A stretch of DNA of 64,000 nt from Piezodorus guildinii (lineage: Eukaryota > Arthropoda > Insecta > Hemiptera > Pentatomidae), in assembly GCA_023052935.1 (NCBI GenBank), contig CM041292.1:203693799-203757798 (forward strand). Reading direction: 5' to 3'. The notes under the pieces were generated by a model that was not told where the DNA came from, ran no database searches, and saw only the letters and a program-made list of their open reading frames with translations. This document shows positions 31,726-42,565 of the stretch, piece after piece. The position numbers were made by a program, and so were the translations under genes. Numbering within the stretch: the stretch's first letter is position 1; the number at the start of each line of letters is the position of its first letter.

Positions 31726-31851
31726 TTAGTATTGAACAAGTTAAACTTTGTACAGTCAGTCTTAATGTAGTCAAGAAATAATAAATCTTTAACTTTTATA
31801 TATTTATATATTGTTAGTTTGAGATTGCCGTGAGCTTACGAAACACCCTGT

Positions 31852-32007
31852 ATATAATCTTTACATTAAGTCGAATTACCATATTTTAGGAAATTATAAA
31901 CAATGAACTTTTATGTTTTTTGATCTTCAATGACCACTAATACATATAAACCAAATTTTATTAAAATACGTTACTCGTTCCTAAAGTTTTACACATATCA
32001 TTACCTA
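31852..32007. other. Unassigned short spacer
   Basis: AT-rich, no match. Confidence 0.4.
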
Positions 32008-32226
32008 CAGTGGGAGTCCTAAATTTTGCCTAACCAGGTTTTATTAGGATAGGGATCTTTAACGAGTACCTGACATCGCACAGGCTCGGGGCCACTTTTT
32101 ACGTCCCCTCCGAAGGACGGCGTAACTAAGGATTTTTTACCCCCATTAAAAAATCCTAGGACCACCTGCGGGTTTGAACCCGTGACCTTTAGCATAGGAG
32201 GCTGTTACGCTAGCCACCCAGCTAGT
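32008..32226 (-). mobile_element. SINE S1 lacking its tail
   Basis: It starts inside the body (CAGTGGGAGTCCTAAATTTT) and ends in the tRNA-like head with GGGTTTGAACCCGTGACC and CTAGCCACCCAGCTAG. Confidence 0.85.
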
Positions 32227-32320
32227 GTCTAGATGTGCAATAAGGCCGGGTTTAGGAAAACTCCGTCCTCTGAGTGATTTAAAAAAAAAAAAAAAAAAAT
32301 CTAAAACGTAAAACAAAATT
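32226..32320 (+). repeat. Family X fragment
   Basis: GTCTAGATGTGCAATAAGGC to AAACGTAAAACAAAATTA matches the inverse of 45115-45206, apart from a longer A run. Confidence 0.65.
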
Positions 32321-32790
32321 AGATGAGGAAGATGGTTGGGGATGCATAAAATTGTAATAAAATAGTAACGCACATTTAAAAAAAGTGCTATTTTAACTAT
32401 GTGCCGGCGTTTCGGCCTACATTGTGGGCCTTCATCAGGGCTAAAAGAAACAAGATAACAACCAATATAATTATAGACTTAATAATGCGTTAGGTATAGA
32501 ATAATAATATGACAGTAATAAAATATGGGAACATAAATAAAATTAAATGTAAAATGATAATAAGATGACAGTTATAAAGTATGGAAATAAACAAAATTAA
32601 GATGATAATATTGCAATAAGAATATATTAAGAGGGTAAGCAAATGAAAAAATAACAAAGGAACAATATGTGAACAATTAAAATTTTAATTTTTTTTTTTT
32701 TTAAATATGAACAATTTTGAAGTGATATTTGACCGTAATATATTAAAAACATAGTTAGGAGCATAGATAATATATAAACAAAATTGAACA
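32321..32790 (-). mobile_element. Single Penelope-like pLTR copy
   Basis: It begins AGATGAGGAAGATGGTTGGG exactly like each arm of the fold-back at 47550/48997. It then carries the hammerhead-like core (minus strand, 32405-32445) and the ATGGAAATAAACAAAATTAA region, and breaks off where a mariner fragment starts. Confidence 0.75.
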
Positions 32791-33207
32791 AAAGTGTATT
32801 GGGAAAGTAAAAAAGCTCGATACATGGGTACCTCATGATCTCACTGAGCGGCAGCAAGATCCCATGTTTCAAAACATACCGTGCAAAAATTGAATGAGCT
32901 GGGCTACGAAGTTCTTCCGCACCCACCATATTCCCACGACTTGTCTCCAACAGATTACTACCTGTTCAGGAATTTAGACTACTTCGTCAAAGGAAAATGA
33001 TGATCAAGTGAAACGTGCGTTTTCAGGTTTTGTTTCACTTTAAAGCTCAGAGTTTTTCAGTTGGGAATAAAAAAGTTGGTATCACGTTAGGAAAAATGTG
33101 TAGAAAAAGAAGGTAAATACTTGGAATAAAATTATCTTGTTTTCATATCGTATTTTTAATAAAAATCCTGTACCTTGAAAACGGACGTTTCATGTGACAC
33201 AACCCAA
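32791..33207 (+). mobile_element. Mariner B, right-hand part only
   Basis: The transposase remnant GKVKKLDTWVPHDLTERQQD is followed by the same central deletion as at 40560, then PHPPYSHDLSPTDYYLFRNL in another frame. It ends with the right TIR CATGTGACACAACCCAA at 33207, followed by TA. Confidence 0.85.
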
Positions 33208-33900
33208 TAATATCACTGAAACTAACTTCGTTTAACATCGTGTTTAAGATAAAGAACACAGGCGAGACTATACTGTTGTATGTTCTAAATTTATAGTTAA
33301 TTAAATAATATTTCTTATGTCTTTTGGCACAACTATACTTTATAAGGATTGATTAATAAATGCTTATCATTAAGCTGTATCGCCAATATTTTAGGCATTG
33401 ATAAATAATTCTCATGATCATTTCACCTATTATTAATCCAATTTCACAAGACTCTAATAATTTTAAAAAGTTTTTTATTTACTATTCCGTTTTTATGGTA
33501 AATTTTCCAGTCATAACATAATTAATTATCCCCAAAAAAATCTATTCACTCTAATTAGGATTTTTTATGTATAGAAAATTCATTTAAATTGTAACTAATT
33601 AGTTAGTTTTATCACCCAATTACTTTTTTGTTTTTTAATTCTCATTACATCTATTCCATACGATTAGCACTCCATTAGAGAAAAAAAGTTTTTTTTTGCA
33701 TTAAATAAACTTGTTTTAATTGTGAAGAGAAAGAAGAAAGATAGTTAATTCATTTTCTACCGACTAGTAATTTAATTGACTGCTCATGTAACTAGTAGGA
33801 ATTAAAAAAACATAACTGTAAGTTGTTATTTTATTTTTTAATAAAAAAAGCCATAATGAACCTCATTAACCAAGCTAATCAATATATTGCGTATATCAAT
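33208..33900. other. Unassigned AT-rich sequence
   Basis: No open frame, repeat match or RNA-like structure recognised. Confidence 0.4.
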
Positions 33901-33902
33901 AG

Positions 33903-34180
33903 GGATCACTTGTGGCTGGGTGGTTAGCATAACAGCCTCTTCTGCCAAAGATCATGAGTTCAAACCCGCTGGTGGTCCTAGGATTTTTTAATGGGAGTAA
34001 AAAATCCTTAGTTATGCCGTCCTTCGGAAGGGACGTTAAAAGGTGGTCCTGAGCCTGTGCGATGTCAGGTATTCGTTAAAGATCCCTATCCTAATAAAAC
34101 CTGGATAGGCAAAATTTATGACTCTTACTATAGCATCGTCCGATTAGCCAGAGCAGCATAAAGTGACGTTAAATATATAA
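33903..34180 (+). mobile_element. SINE S1, full length
   Basis: The best forward copy. The head GGATCACTTGTGGCTGGGTG then GTTAGCATAACAG holds box A, and GAGTTCAAACCCG is box B. The body has GATGTCAGGTATTCGTTAAA, with GCAGCATAAAGTGACGTTAA and an ATATAAATAT tail. Confidence 0.88.
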
Positions 34181-34194
34181 ATATATTAAATTAA

Positions 34195-34910
34195 AATGTG
34201 TTAGAATATTGTGTTATTGGTTTATTATTTTTAATAATAAACCTTTGTAATCGACCCAAAACAAAAAAAAAAATAAACCCTGCTCAAAATTTGAGAGCTT
34301 ACGTTTCAAGATAATAATAATAAAAAATCCGTTTCTCCTAATAAATAAATGAATAAATACCAAAATTTTACCAAAAGTACAAGTTGATAAAGACGATGTC
34401 AGGTACTCGTTAAAGATCCCTATCCTGATAAAACCTGGATAGGCAAAATTTAGGACTCCCACTGTAGCATCGTCCGATTAGCCATAGCAGCATAAAGTGA
34501 CGCTAAATAAATAAACAAACAAACAAGTTGATAGAGACGATGTCAGGTACTCGTTAAAGATTCCTATCCTGATAAAACCTGGATAGGCAAAATTTAGGAC
34601 TCCCACTGTAGCATCGTCCGATTAGCCATAGCAGCATAAAGTGACGCTAAATAAATAAACAAACAAACAAGTTGATAGAGAAATAAATTTTGGACCAAAT
34701 AAAAAAATAATCATTGAATTTGGTTAACAAGTTAGATATTGCGTTTCGAAATCAGTGGTAGTGTTATGATATGATTTTTTAAATTAGTGTTTTTCATATT
34801 ACTTAATTCCCTATCTACAGCTTTATAAATAGTTATACCCTAATATTGTTATTTGGAATAATAAACCATTGTGTAATAATTTGCTGCGTTTTTAACTTAT
34901 TATGTGATTA
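34195..34910. repeat. Family D dispersed repeat, copy 1
   Basis: Two blocks, 34200-34320 (AATTTGAGAGCTTACGTTTC AAG) and 34690-34905 (TTGCGTTTCGAAATCAGTGG TAG), match 40970-41070 and 41600-41805 in the same order. The copy is interrupted by the SINE-tail array. Non-coding; class unknown. Confidence 0.65.
34381..34680 (+). repeat. Tandem duplication of a SINE S1 3' end, 144-bp units
   Basis: Units 34381-34524 and 34525-34668 each hold AAGTTGATAAAG/AAGTTGATAGAG, the SINE tail from CGATGTCAGGTACTCG to GACGCTAAATAAATAAACAA. A third AAGTTGATAGAG follows at 34669. The AAGTTGATAGAG motif is probably the TSD of a 5'-truncated SINE. Unequal exchange between its two copies would create exactly this array. 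Confidence 0.85.
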
Positions 34911-35180
34911 CTGTTACAAACAGTCAAAAAAACCGTTATGTATGTTAGACAATTAATATTATTTTAAAAGTTTTTTTTTTTTTTTAATTCAAATATATAT
35001 AGTCATCATTAGGTTAAGTTGAATTTGTACGGTTTCCATCGACAACTATATAAGTTTAATAAGGAGGTTCGTTTATTTCAGATGTTATAAAGAAAGACAT
35101 TCAGTAAAAAATGTTAATTAAAATTATTCTATACCCTTCCGGTCAAACGTTTGTGACCAATTACGGTTTACATCAATAAT
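34911..35180. other. Unassigned AT-rich spacer
   Basis: Contains T16 at 34970. Nothing else supportable. Confidence 0.4.
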
Positions 35181-35571
35181 TGAGACGTTGATTTCCAAAA
35201 GGTACTAAAGGACATTTTTTACAAAATTGATTTTTTTACAATTTGTATTCTCATAATTTAGTTTTATCAAAATCTTATATTTGATTTTATCTAATGTACA
35301 CCTAAGTCCTTTATAAACGCAATTTAGAAATATAATTATTTTCTAAAGGAACTAATTACACATTTAATTTCGTTCTAAATTATACTAAAACATCTCATTT
35401 CATAACTTTAATATGATGTTATTAATATACTGAAAAAACAATTTTGGATTTTTATGCGAAAATAAACAAATTAGGTGATTTAATAATATAATAATTAGTG
35501 ATTTTCGCGTCTCCTGTAAAATTTCCTAGAATGGATATAGTACCTTTTGGAAATCAACGTCTCAATTTATG
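35181..35571. mobile_element. MITE M1, ~390 bp, 28-bp TIRs
   Basis: The ends are TTGAGACGTTGATTTCCAAA then AGGTACTA, and the exact inverse at 35544-35571. AT-rich and non-coding inside. Related copies lie at 39286, 56852, 57111 and 58096. The superfamily is unclear, and I cannot fix the TSD from these flanks. Confidence 0.85.
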
Positions 35572-36509
35572 AATAACGGTATAAAGGTATCTTATTGTTA
35601 GTATTATTCTTTTTTTTATGATTGCAATTTGTTTGGGTGAATAAATCTATATATTGCTAGGTTCTTTTTAAATAAAATGATCCATTTTCAATCAACATTT
35701 CCTTTATTTCTTCCTTCTTTCTCCCTAAGTTTCGGCCTTAGCCATTTCCAAGGATTCTTTAAACATTCTGTCGAGGTATGGTTGTTATAATGGACAAGAA
35801 ATGGTATCAGAAGGCCTTGACAATTGCGTATTCATACAAGGAAGAGAGATGATGGAGATGGTGCTCGCCGTGGTAGTAGCACGACAGTAGTGTAGGTTAG
35901 GAGGAGAGATAGTACAAGAAGGAAGTCTAAAGAATATAGACCACATTAAGTTACAAAGGCAGAGTTAATCTGACCTAGGGAGATACCAGTGAGATGATCT
36001 GAAGAGCTGTGCCAGCTCTTGGGTATGTTAGTCATCCATGTCGATAATTGACATGTGGTGAGAGCTATGCTACCAGACTAGCGTCTAGTCCCTAGATCAA
36101 ATTACCTTGACAGGTTTTGTTTATTCTTATAAATCAATTACATTCATACAGTTCTTATAAACTTCATTCATATACTTGGCCGGTAATCCATGTGGCCGCC
36201 GCTACCGCTATCTGTGAGCCAGCGTGTGAAGCATCCACCACAATTCCTTTATATTGCATATATAACATATACTTTGTCACATTTAAAAACAATATCTATT
36301 ATAGGCTTAACTAGCCTTGTTAGCTTGTTACCATCTACTGTAGTTTAGCATATAATAGATATTCTTTTAAATGTGACAAAATATATGTGAAATATATAGG
36401 ATGATCAAAGAACTCTTGAAGGACGAAACGTAGGGAGAAAGAAGGAAGAAATAAAGGAGTGTTGAAGGAAAATAGATCATTTTATTTAAAAGAATCTTTT
36501 AAATGTGAT
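35572..36509. repeat. Region bounded by ~90-bp inverted repeats
   Basis: 35665-35745 (TTTAAATAAAATGATCCATT, TTTATTTCTTCCTTCTTTCT, CCCTAAGTTTCG) is inverted at 36405-36495. Between them is sequence with TGGTATCAGAAGGCC at 35801, similar to a tRNA-Met primer-binding site, and a second inverted pair (TTTAAATGTGACAAA and TTTGTCACATTTAAA). It could be a decayed LTR-type or fold-back element. A 65-codon frame (36117-36314) has no domain. Confidence 0.45.
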
Positions 36510-36720
36510 AGTTAGCCTAACAGCCGTCTATGCCAAAGGTCATAGGTTCATAACCCGCAGGTGGTCCTAGGATTTTTTTGATAGAAGTAAAATATCTTTA
36601 GTAATGCTCGCTAATGATCCCTATCCTAATTAAACCTGGATAGGCAAAATTTAGGACTCCCACTGTAGCATCGTCCGATTAGCCACATCAGCATAAAGTT
36701 ACGTTAAATAAATAAATAAT
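36510..36720 (+). mobile_element. SINE S1 with internal deletion
   Basis: Head TAGTTAGCCTAACAGCCG and GGTTCATAACCCG, a shortened body, then GCATAAAGTTACGTTAAATA plus AAATAAATAAT. Confidence 0.82.
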
Positions 36721-37160
36721 AGAATGAAATGAAAAAAAAAAAAAAAAAATATTGAAGTAGAACATAGTTACGAGGTAAGATAATCGATGACGTTAATTAC
36801 ATCTAATATTTCGATTGTTCGTGATGGTAGGAAGATGCAACGATCTAGTTTGTTTGTTTATAATGAGAAAACGTTTATTATGAAAATGAAATCTGAAAAG
36901 TGAATTATAATATTCAATTAATTTACCTTTAATTAATTAGTTTATATGGTCGGAGTGTTATCAGTTAATAAAACAAACTTAGAATAATACAATACCATTC
37001 AATCTCGAGTGTTATAAATTAAGTAAATTGAAAATTCAGTCAAGTTAATTAATAACCTTTCAGAAAATTAATTATATTGATTGTCTTTTTTTTTCTTTTA
37101 GGGTTATTGAAAATATTTTATATTTAAATTATTTTCATTAAAAATTATTAAAATAAAAAA
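36721..37160. other. Unassigned AT-rich spacer
   Basis: A17 at 36733. No coding potential or repeat match. Confidence 0.4.
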
Positions 37161-37565
37161 TCCGGAGCAGGCAACACACGATTTTCATTTACCTTGATTG
37201 TTACAATAAATTTAAAAATTATTAAATATACTTTAATTTGAAAAATATTTGAAGTTGATTTTAATAAAACGTGTATTAATTTTCGTTTAAAACATATGAT
37301 TTAGATTAAATAATATAACTATATTAAATTGTTAATCAGTAATAAGTTTATTCCCCATTCGTCACTTTGTTTTATCTTTTACAAATTTGTTTATCAGAGA
37401 ATATTTTTTCTGAAATCTTTCTCTTTCCAACGATATATTATACGTCTATATTACTGTTCTTGATATAAAAAAACCAAAAATAAGGTTAAATAATAGTTTT
37501 TCTCTTTTATCCTATATTTGGTCTTCAAATTCGTCCAATTTTTATATTTAGCCGTCCTTTATCAA
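37161..37565 (+). mobile_element. Old HINE subfamily, 5' half
   Basis: It starts TCCGGAGCAGGCAACACACG, then ATTTTCATTTAC, the HINE 5' end with several substitutions. It shares TTTGAAGTTGATTTTAATAA with 44105-44140 and stops at the SINE. Confidence 0.75.
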
Positions 37566-37567
37566 AT

Positions 37568-37865
37568 TTTTCGCTAGTCTGCTGTGCTCCGGGTCCTGGG
37601 TTCGAATCCCGGCTGTGGCAGAAATATTATTTATTCTGTTAATTCAGTCGGGGGGCGACCCTAGGGTATGGAGACCCTCCTGGGGCAGACCCAGCCTCTA
37701 TAAAGTGGGTACCCAAATTAATTGTGGAAAAACCTGGCGGCTGAGCGTGATTAAGGCCTAATCACCTCATTGCACTGCCGTTGGCCTAGAAACAGTACGA
37801 ATCTCTATATGTACTGAACCCAAGACCCTTCATGGGTTGTAGTGGTACAGGTTTTTTTTTTTTTA
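37568..37865 (+). mobile_element. SINE family S2, full copy
   Basis: The tRNA-like head includes CCGGGTCCTGGGTTCGAATC then CCGG (box B). The body reads GGGGCGACCCTAGGGTATGG, GGCCTAATCACCTCATTGCA and AAGACCCTTCATGGGTTGTA, followed by GGTACAGG and a T run. Copies or parts lie at 9868, 49630, 50230 and 50980. Confidence 0.82.
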
Positions 37866-38263
37866 ATTTTGTAGATTCTATAAAAACTGTTTCATCAACA
37901 TCGGCAAATCAGAAGAGACACTTTATAGCGTGCGTTTTTCACACCTTTGCGTGCGAATTTCTCCGAAACCTTTCCAATGTTTTTGATTAAACTCGCAATA
38001 TCGATGTAAATTTTAATGGGCTTTATTAAAATATAGGTTTAATTCTGATTGAAATAGTCTGAAAGGGCTTAAATTAGGTCATTTTTCAGATTTTCTTCCT
38101 TGAAAGTACTTTTAATTTTGTAGATTCGAAAAAAATTAACTCTATCATCTTGATATCATCGATATTCGTAATCCATCTGAAGGAGAAAAGAGTGAAAACG
38201 TAATTATTATTATATTTGTTGTATTTATGAGCTGTTTGCTGTTGTGTGTTTGCGAGCACCACA
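37866..38263 (-). mobile_element. Old HINE subfamily, reverse fragment
   Basis: GATTAAACTCGCAATATCGA, TTGAAATAGTCTGAAAGGGC and a decayed terminus TGTTGTGTGTTTGCGAGCAC then CACA. It faces the preceding old HINE across the SINE, so the two may be separate insertions. Confidence 0.65.
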
Positions 38264-38384
38264 TTTTTTTTTTAATTTTAATTAATTTAATCTTGTAGTT
38301 AGAGGTAATAAAAAATGTGTGAAAATGAAAGACTGATGGTCGATTAAAGAAGAAATATTTTTCAGGGTTATTAATATTATATAT

Positions 38385-38411
38385 ATTATATATATATATA
38401 ATTATATATAA

Positions 38412-38435
<24 letters not shown>
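38385..38435. repeat. (AT)n microsatellite
   Basis: TATATA-rich run followed by T18. Confidence 0.9.
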
Positions 38436-38443
<8 letters not shown>

Positions 38444-38478
38444 CCAGTAACACAACTATGTAATTTACTATTATTATT

Positions 38479-38768
38479 CCTAAACAACCCATTAGTCGCA
38501 GATCTAGCCCGAACTAGATATTCCTCCTTTTATTCCAAATTACCCGTCCACTCCAACCCACTCGTCCGCAAACTCTCATCTCCTGTTCCTGATCATCTTC
38601 CTAGGCGGCTGAAAAGACCTACTTAGCTGAATAAACTTTGAAGTGCTACCACTGGGTAGTTTCTTCACATGCCTGTATCACGTCCACTTGAAATATTAGC
38701 ACATTTACTTAATGTATTTTATTGTAATACAGTTGTAAAATTCTTTTAAATAAAAAAAAATAAAAAAA
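38479..38768 (+). mobile_element. LINE B, last 290 bp only
   Basis: It matches the 3' end of the LINE at 26018 nearly exactly, from CCCATTAGTCGCAGATCTAG through the 3'UTR to AAATAAAAAAAAATAAAAAA. ACTATTATTATT flanks it on both sides (38467 and 38769), a simple-sequence TSD. Confidence 0.85.
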
Positions 38769-38779
38769 ACTATTATTAT

Positions 38780-39285
38780 TATTATTATTGTCATATAAAG
38801 TTTATTTAAAATAGATTTTAAAAAAGGAGCTATTTTAAACGAAAGTTAAATGTATCGCACATTAATTTATCTGTTCATTAAATTGTGGCATAGGAAAATA
38901 CCACTGGAAGTGCTATTATTATGACATAGAAAAATATTTTACATATTTTTCTCCTTTAAATGATATTATTTAATAAATTTAATGTAAAACATTTTAGGAA
39001 TTGAGTTGCGGATTAAAATCGTTAAAACTGACAAACATTACATTTCCACGAATCACATTTTCCTCGTTGGCGTTGTTATGAAAATTAATTTTCATTCCAG
39101 GATTACATTTCAGGCTTTCATTAAATTTTGGATTCCAGTAATTTTAATTTTAAAATTCTCCAAATATAGGATTCGTTATATGTAAATAATATGGATAATA
39201 AGACCCCACATCAATAATTTCGATAATTTAATATTGCTAACGGTGGATCTTGGATTAAATTTATCATTGAGTAACTCGTTTAATT
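38780..39285. other. Unassigned AT-rich sequence
   Basis: No gene or repeat recognised. Confidence 0.4.
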
Positions 39286-39646
39286 GAGACGTTATTTCCA
39301 AAAGGTACTATATCCATTCTGGGCAATTTTACAGGAAGCGCGAAAATCTCTCTTCATTATTAAACCGGCTAATTTGATTCTTTTCGCATTAAAATCTAGA
39401 ATAATTTCTTCACTATATTAATAAAACCATATTAAAGTTATGAAATGAAGTGTTCTGGTATGATTTGGAATGAAACTAAATGTGTAATTAGTATCTTAAG
39501 AAATTAATAGCATTTCTAAATCACGTTATTAAGAGACAATCAGATTTAAGATTTACATAAAACTAAATAAGGAGAATATAAATATGTGAAAATATCAATT
39601 TCGTAAAAAATGTCCTTTAGTACCTTTTGGAAATAACGTCTCAATT
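39286..39646. mobile_element. MITE M1, reverse copy
   Basis: TTGAGACGTTATTTCCAAAA then GGTACTA at the left, and TAGTACCTTTTGGAAATAAC then GTCTCAA at the right. The interior near the left end (CAATTTTACAGGAAGCGCGA) is the inverse of the interior near the right end of the copy at 35181, so the two copies are in opposite orientation. The TIR lacks the GA of GTTGATTTCC. Confidence 0.85.
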
Positions 39647-40023
39647 TGTGATCATAATAACTTTTAAGTCAGCTTTGAGTTTTTTCTTGAGTTAAACCTT
39701 TAAATATTAATTTAATAGATGGGAAAAAAAGAAATTAAAAAACATAAGAAAAAAATATTAAAAAAAGGTAAAAGATTATGATAATTGAATGTAATTTTGA
39801 CCCTAAGCGAGTATGAGAATAGATATTAGCATGTTGTGTAAGTTCACTTATCTTGTGTACGGACGATAACCAGTACATTTCGAGGCTCTCTGTCTTTCCT
39901 TAATTTCGACAATTACTTGAAGAAATGGAAAAACTAAATTTTCCAAAATATAAGTATTAAATAAATTATTGTGATTCAATTTTATTTCAATGTAATTAAA
40001 AATTAATAGTGTAAAAATTAAAT
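39647..40023. other. Unassigned AT-rich sequence
   Basis: No supported feature. The 63-codon minus frame has no domain. Confidence 0.4.
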
Positions 40024-40025
40024 TA

Positions 40026-40938
40026 TTGGGTTGTTTCACATAAAATGTCCGTTTTTATAGTTTCGGAAATACATAAAGGATTTTACAGGTCTCTGTTGTT
40101 TTCTTCCGAATGTTTACATATTTAAAGTAAACAGTTACTAATCCTCTACCTCTGTATTATAAACATTAGCTTCCCAATCAATTGCCCACTTTTTAGTATA
40201 CCTCGAAAATATGGACATGGAAACACGCGATTTTCGAGTAATATTTTTGTACGAGTTCAAACTCGGCCATTCAGCAACTGAGGCCGCTAGAAATATTTGC
40301 AAGGCGTTTGGGGAAGGGAGTGTTAATGAACGGACCATTCGCCGTTGGTTTGCTAAGTTTTCAGCTGGGGATACCGACTTGGAAAACTTGCCCCAAGGAA
40401 GACCTCCGTCCGTAATAGAGAACTATCTCCTCAAACATACAGTAGAAGGAACCCCCTACCAAACAGTTAAAGGACTCTCAGCACAACTAAATGCAAGTGC
40501 ATCTACCGTTTCCAGACATTTAAAGTGTATTAGGAAAGTAAAAAAGCTCGATACATGGGTACCTCATGATCTCACTGAGCAGCAGCAGCAAACATACCGT
40601 GCAAAAATTGAAAGAACTGGGCTACAAAGTTCTTCCGCACTCACCATATTCTTCCGACTTGTCTCCAACAGATTGCCACCTGTTCAGGAATTTAGACACC
40701 TTCGTCAAAAGAAAACTTTTTTGAAATTGACGATCAAGTGAAAAGTGCGTTTTCAGATTTTGTTTCACTTCAAAGCTCAGAGTTTTTCAGTTCGGGGATA
40801 AAAAAGATGGTGTCACGTTGGGAAAAATGTGTAGAAAAAGAAGGTAAATACTTCGAATAAAATTATCTTGTTTTCATATCGTATTTTAAATAAAAATCCT
40901 TTACCTTGAAAACGGACATTTCATGTGACAAAACCCAA
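40026..40938 (+). mobile_element. Mariner B, both ends present, TA TSD
   Basis: TIRs TTGGGTTGTTTCACATAAAA and the inverse of TTGGGTTTTGTCACATGAAA (imperfect, about 30 bp), flanked by TA at 40024 and 40939. At 913 bp it is about 370 bp shorter than full-length mariners. This is the most complete of three subfamily-B copies. Confidence 0.93.
40211..40741 (+). pseudogene. Mariner B transposase, deleted and frameshifted
   Basis: MDMETRDFRVIFLYEFKLGH starts an intact DNA-binding half (helix-turn-helix modules, GRPPSVIENYLLKHTVEGT linker, KKLDTWVPHDLTEQQQ). At about codon 125 it jumps to TYRAKIERTG, a junction that leaves the true frame. In another frame the C-terminal catalytic piece PHSPYSSDLSPTDCHLFRNL is still readable. 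The first two catalytic Asp are deleted. Not functional. Confidence 0.9.
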
Positions 40939-40954
40939 TAATAGACAATTAATT

Positions 40955-41805
40955 CTCTTGCAATGTGTTTTTGGTTTATTATTTTTAATGATGAATCTTT
41001 GTAATCGACCATAAAAAAAATACTCCCCCCCCCAGCTAAAAATTTGAGAGCTTACGTTTCAAGATGCGTAGAATCCGAAATAACGAATACAAAAAAAAAT
41101 CCGATTGCCCGCCGTCCGAGGCATTTATTCGAAACTACCTGATCAATGTTTTTGAAATTCACTACAAAAATACTAGTCCATTCAAGGATGATCCTAACAC
41201 CTAGACGTTGATATCAGCTGGTTATTATTAAAATGACGGCAGATTAAAAGCGATTTAATACAATAACTCAGTTATTTTTTAAAATAAAGAAAAAATAATT
41301 AGTGTTTTTTAACCAAAAAAAAAAAAACCCGCGAATAATTATATAAAAGAGAAAGAATAAAAGAAAAAAAATTGAAATTTTACACATAAATACGTTCATA
41401 ACTCAGTTTTGACGATAGAGAAAAGTATGAATCGAGTTTTAGAATCAGTTAAGCGCGATGAACAAAAAAAAAAAAAGAAACCTCACTTGTATATACGCTT
41501 GTAACTACTTTTTTTTTTTGTTTTGTTTTTTAGTGTTTCTTATAATTAACAAATAGATAAATACTAAATTTTGCTTTTAGAGAATTAAATTCTCGACAAA
41601 TTTAAAAAAAAGAATCATTGAAATTGGTTTACAACTAGCTGAGATATTGCGTTTTGAAATCAGTGGTAATGTTATGATATGATGCTTTGAATTAGTGCTT
41701 TTCATTTAACTTAACTGCCTATCAACAGCCATATAAACAGTTATATTCTAATATTGGTATTTGGAAATAGTAATCCTTTGTGTAATAATTTTCTGCGTTT
41801 TAAAA
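40955..41805. repeat. Family D dispersed repeat, copy 2
   Basis: Outer blocks match 34195-34910. The middle (41090-41590), absent from copy 1 or replaced there by the SINE array, includes A-rich runs and GACGATAGAGAAAAGTATGA. Non-coding. Confidence 0.6.
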
Positions 41806-41807
41806 TA

Positions 41808-42559
41808 TATACCGTTTTCCTAAACTAATGAACTTTTATGAACGATGAAGTTTTATTTGAATGTAAAATCTAGTTTAGAAAATCGCAAAAAGGTTTGTAC
41901 GAGTGTGTGTGGTACGTCTAGCACCAAAACTATAAGTCGCACACAACTGAAATTTCATATTTGAGATAACCCGATTACAGCAACATTTTCATAAAAATCG
42001 ACGACCCAAAAGAGGCACTTAATATCGTGCATTTTGCACCTTTTTATAATTTTCTCAAAAACTTGTCTAATGATTTTGATTAAACTCGTAATATCGATGT
42101 AAATTATAATGGATTTTATTATAAAATAGGTTTAATTCTGGTTGAAATAGTCTGACAGGGCTTAAAAAATTATCATATAATCATGTTAGTATTCATAAAA
42201 AAACTGATAAATATATTAATTAAACGAATTCGATATTCACCTTCAGGAAAAAAGAGCAAACAAATATTTGTATAATAGTTATGAGTTTTTTAACATAACA
42301 TTAAGATTTTAGAAAAAAAAAATATCTTATACACAAGCTTGTAAAATTTAATAAAAAGTGATGATAAGCCGATAAAACTAACTGATTATTTTAGATAATA
42401 ATATAATAGATTTTTTGATAAAATACATGTTTCTATAAAAATTCAATTAAATTAGTTCTTTAATAGTTTCGCTTATTTTTATCTGTAACTGTGTTTAAAA
42501 ATTCTTTAATTGATTTTAAAAATGGAGGTAAGTGAAAGTCGTGTGTTGCCCGCACCAGA
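41808..42559 (-). mobile_element. Old HINE subfamily, reverse copy
   Basis: The left end is ATACCGTTTTCCTAAACTAA rather than the ACTTTCACTTAC hairpin. The rest follows the HINE order (GTGTGTGTGGTACGTCTAGC, TAAACTCGTAATATCGATGT) and it ends GTGTTGCCCGCACCAGA. This suggests a subfamily with an alternative 3' end. Confidence 0.75.
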
Positions 42560-42565
42560 TCTTTT

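Larger units (their letters stand above)
29975..31851. mobile_element. DNA transposon with ACAGGGTRTTTCGTAA ends, multiply invaded
   Basis: The left end ACAGGGTATTTCGTAA (29975-29990) and right end TTACGAAACACCCTGT (31836-31851) are inverted repeats with one mismatch, flanked by TATA-type sequence on both sides. Inside are a deleted SINE (30036), a HINE (30206), a full SINE (31112) and a hairpin (31421). No transposase is seen. Without the guests it would be about 700 bp. Confidence 0.6.

Noticed and set aside
32627..32950. 107-codon minus-strand frame
   Set aside because: It is antisense to the mariner B remnant and the pLTR fragment, a chance frame.
33903..33975. Apparent tRNA gene with boxes A and B
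   Set aside because: The tRNA-like head is part of the dispersed SINE S1, cannot form a complete cloverleaf acceptor stem by eye, and is followed by the SINE body in every copy.
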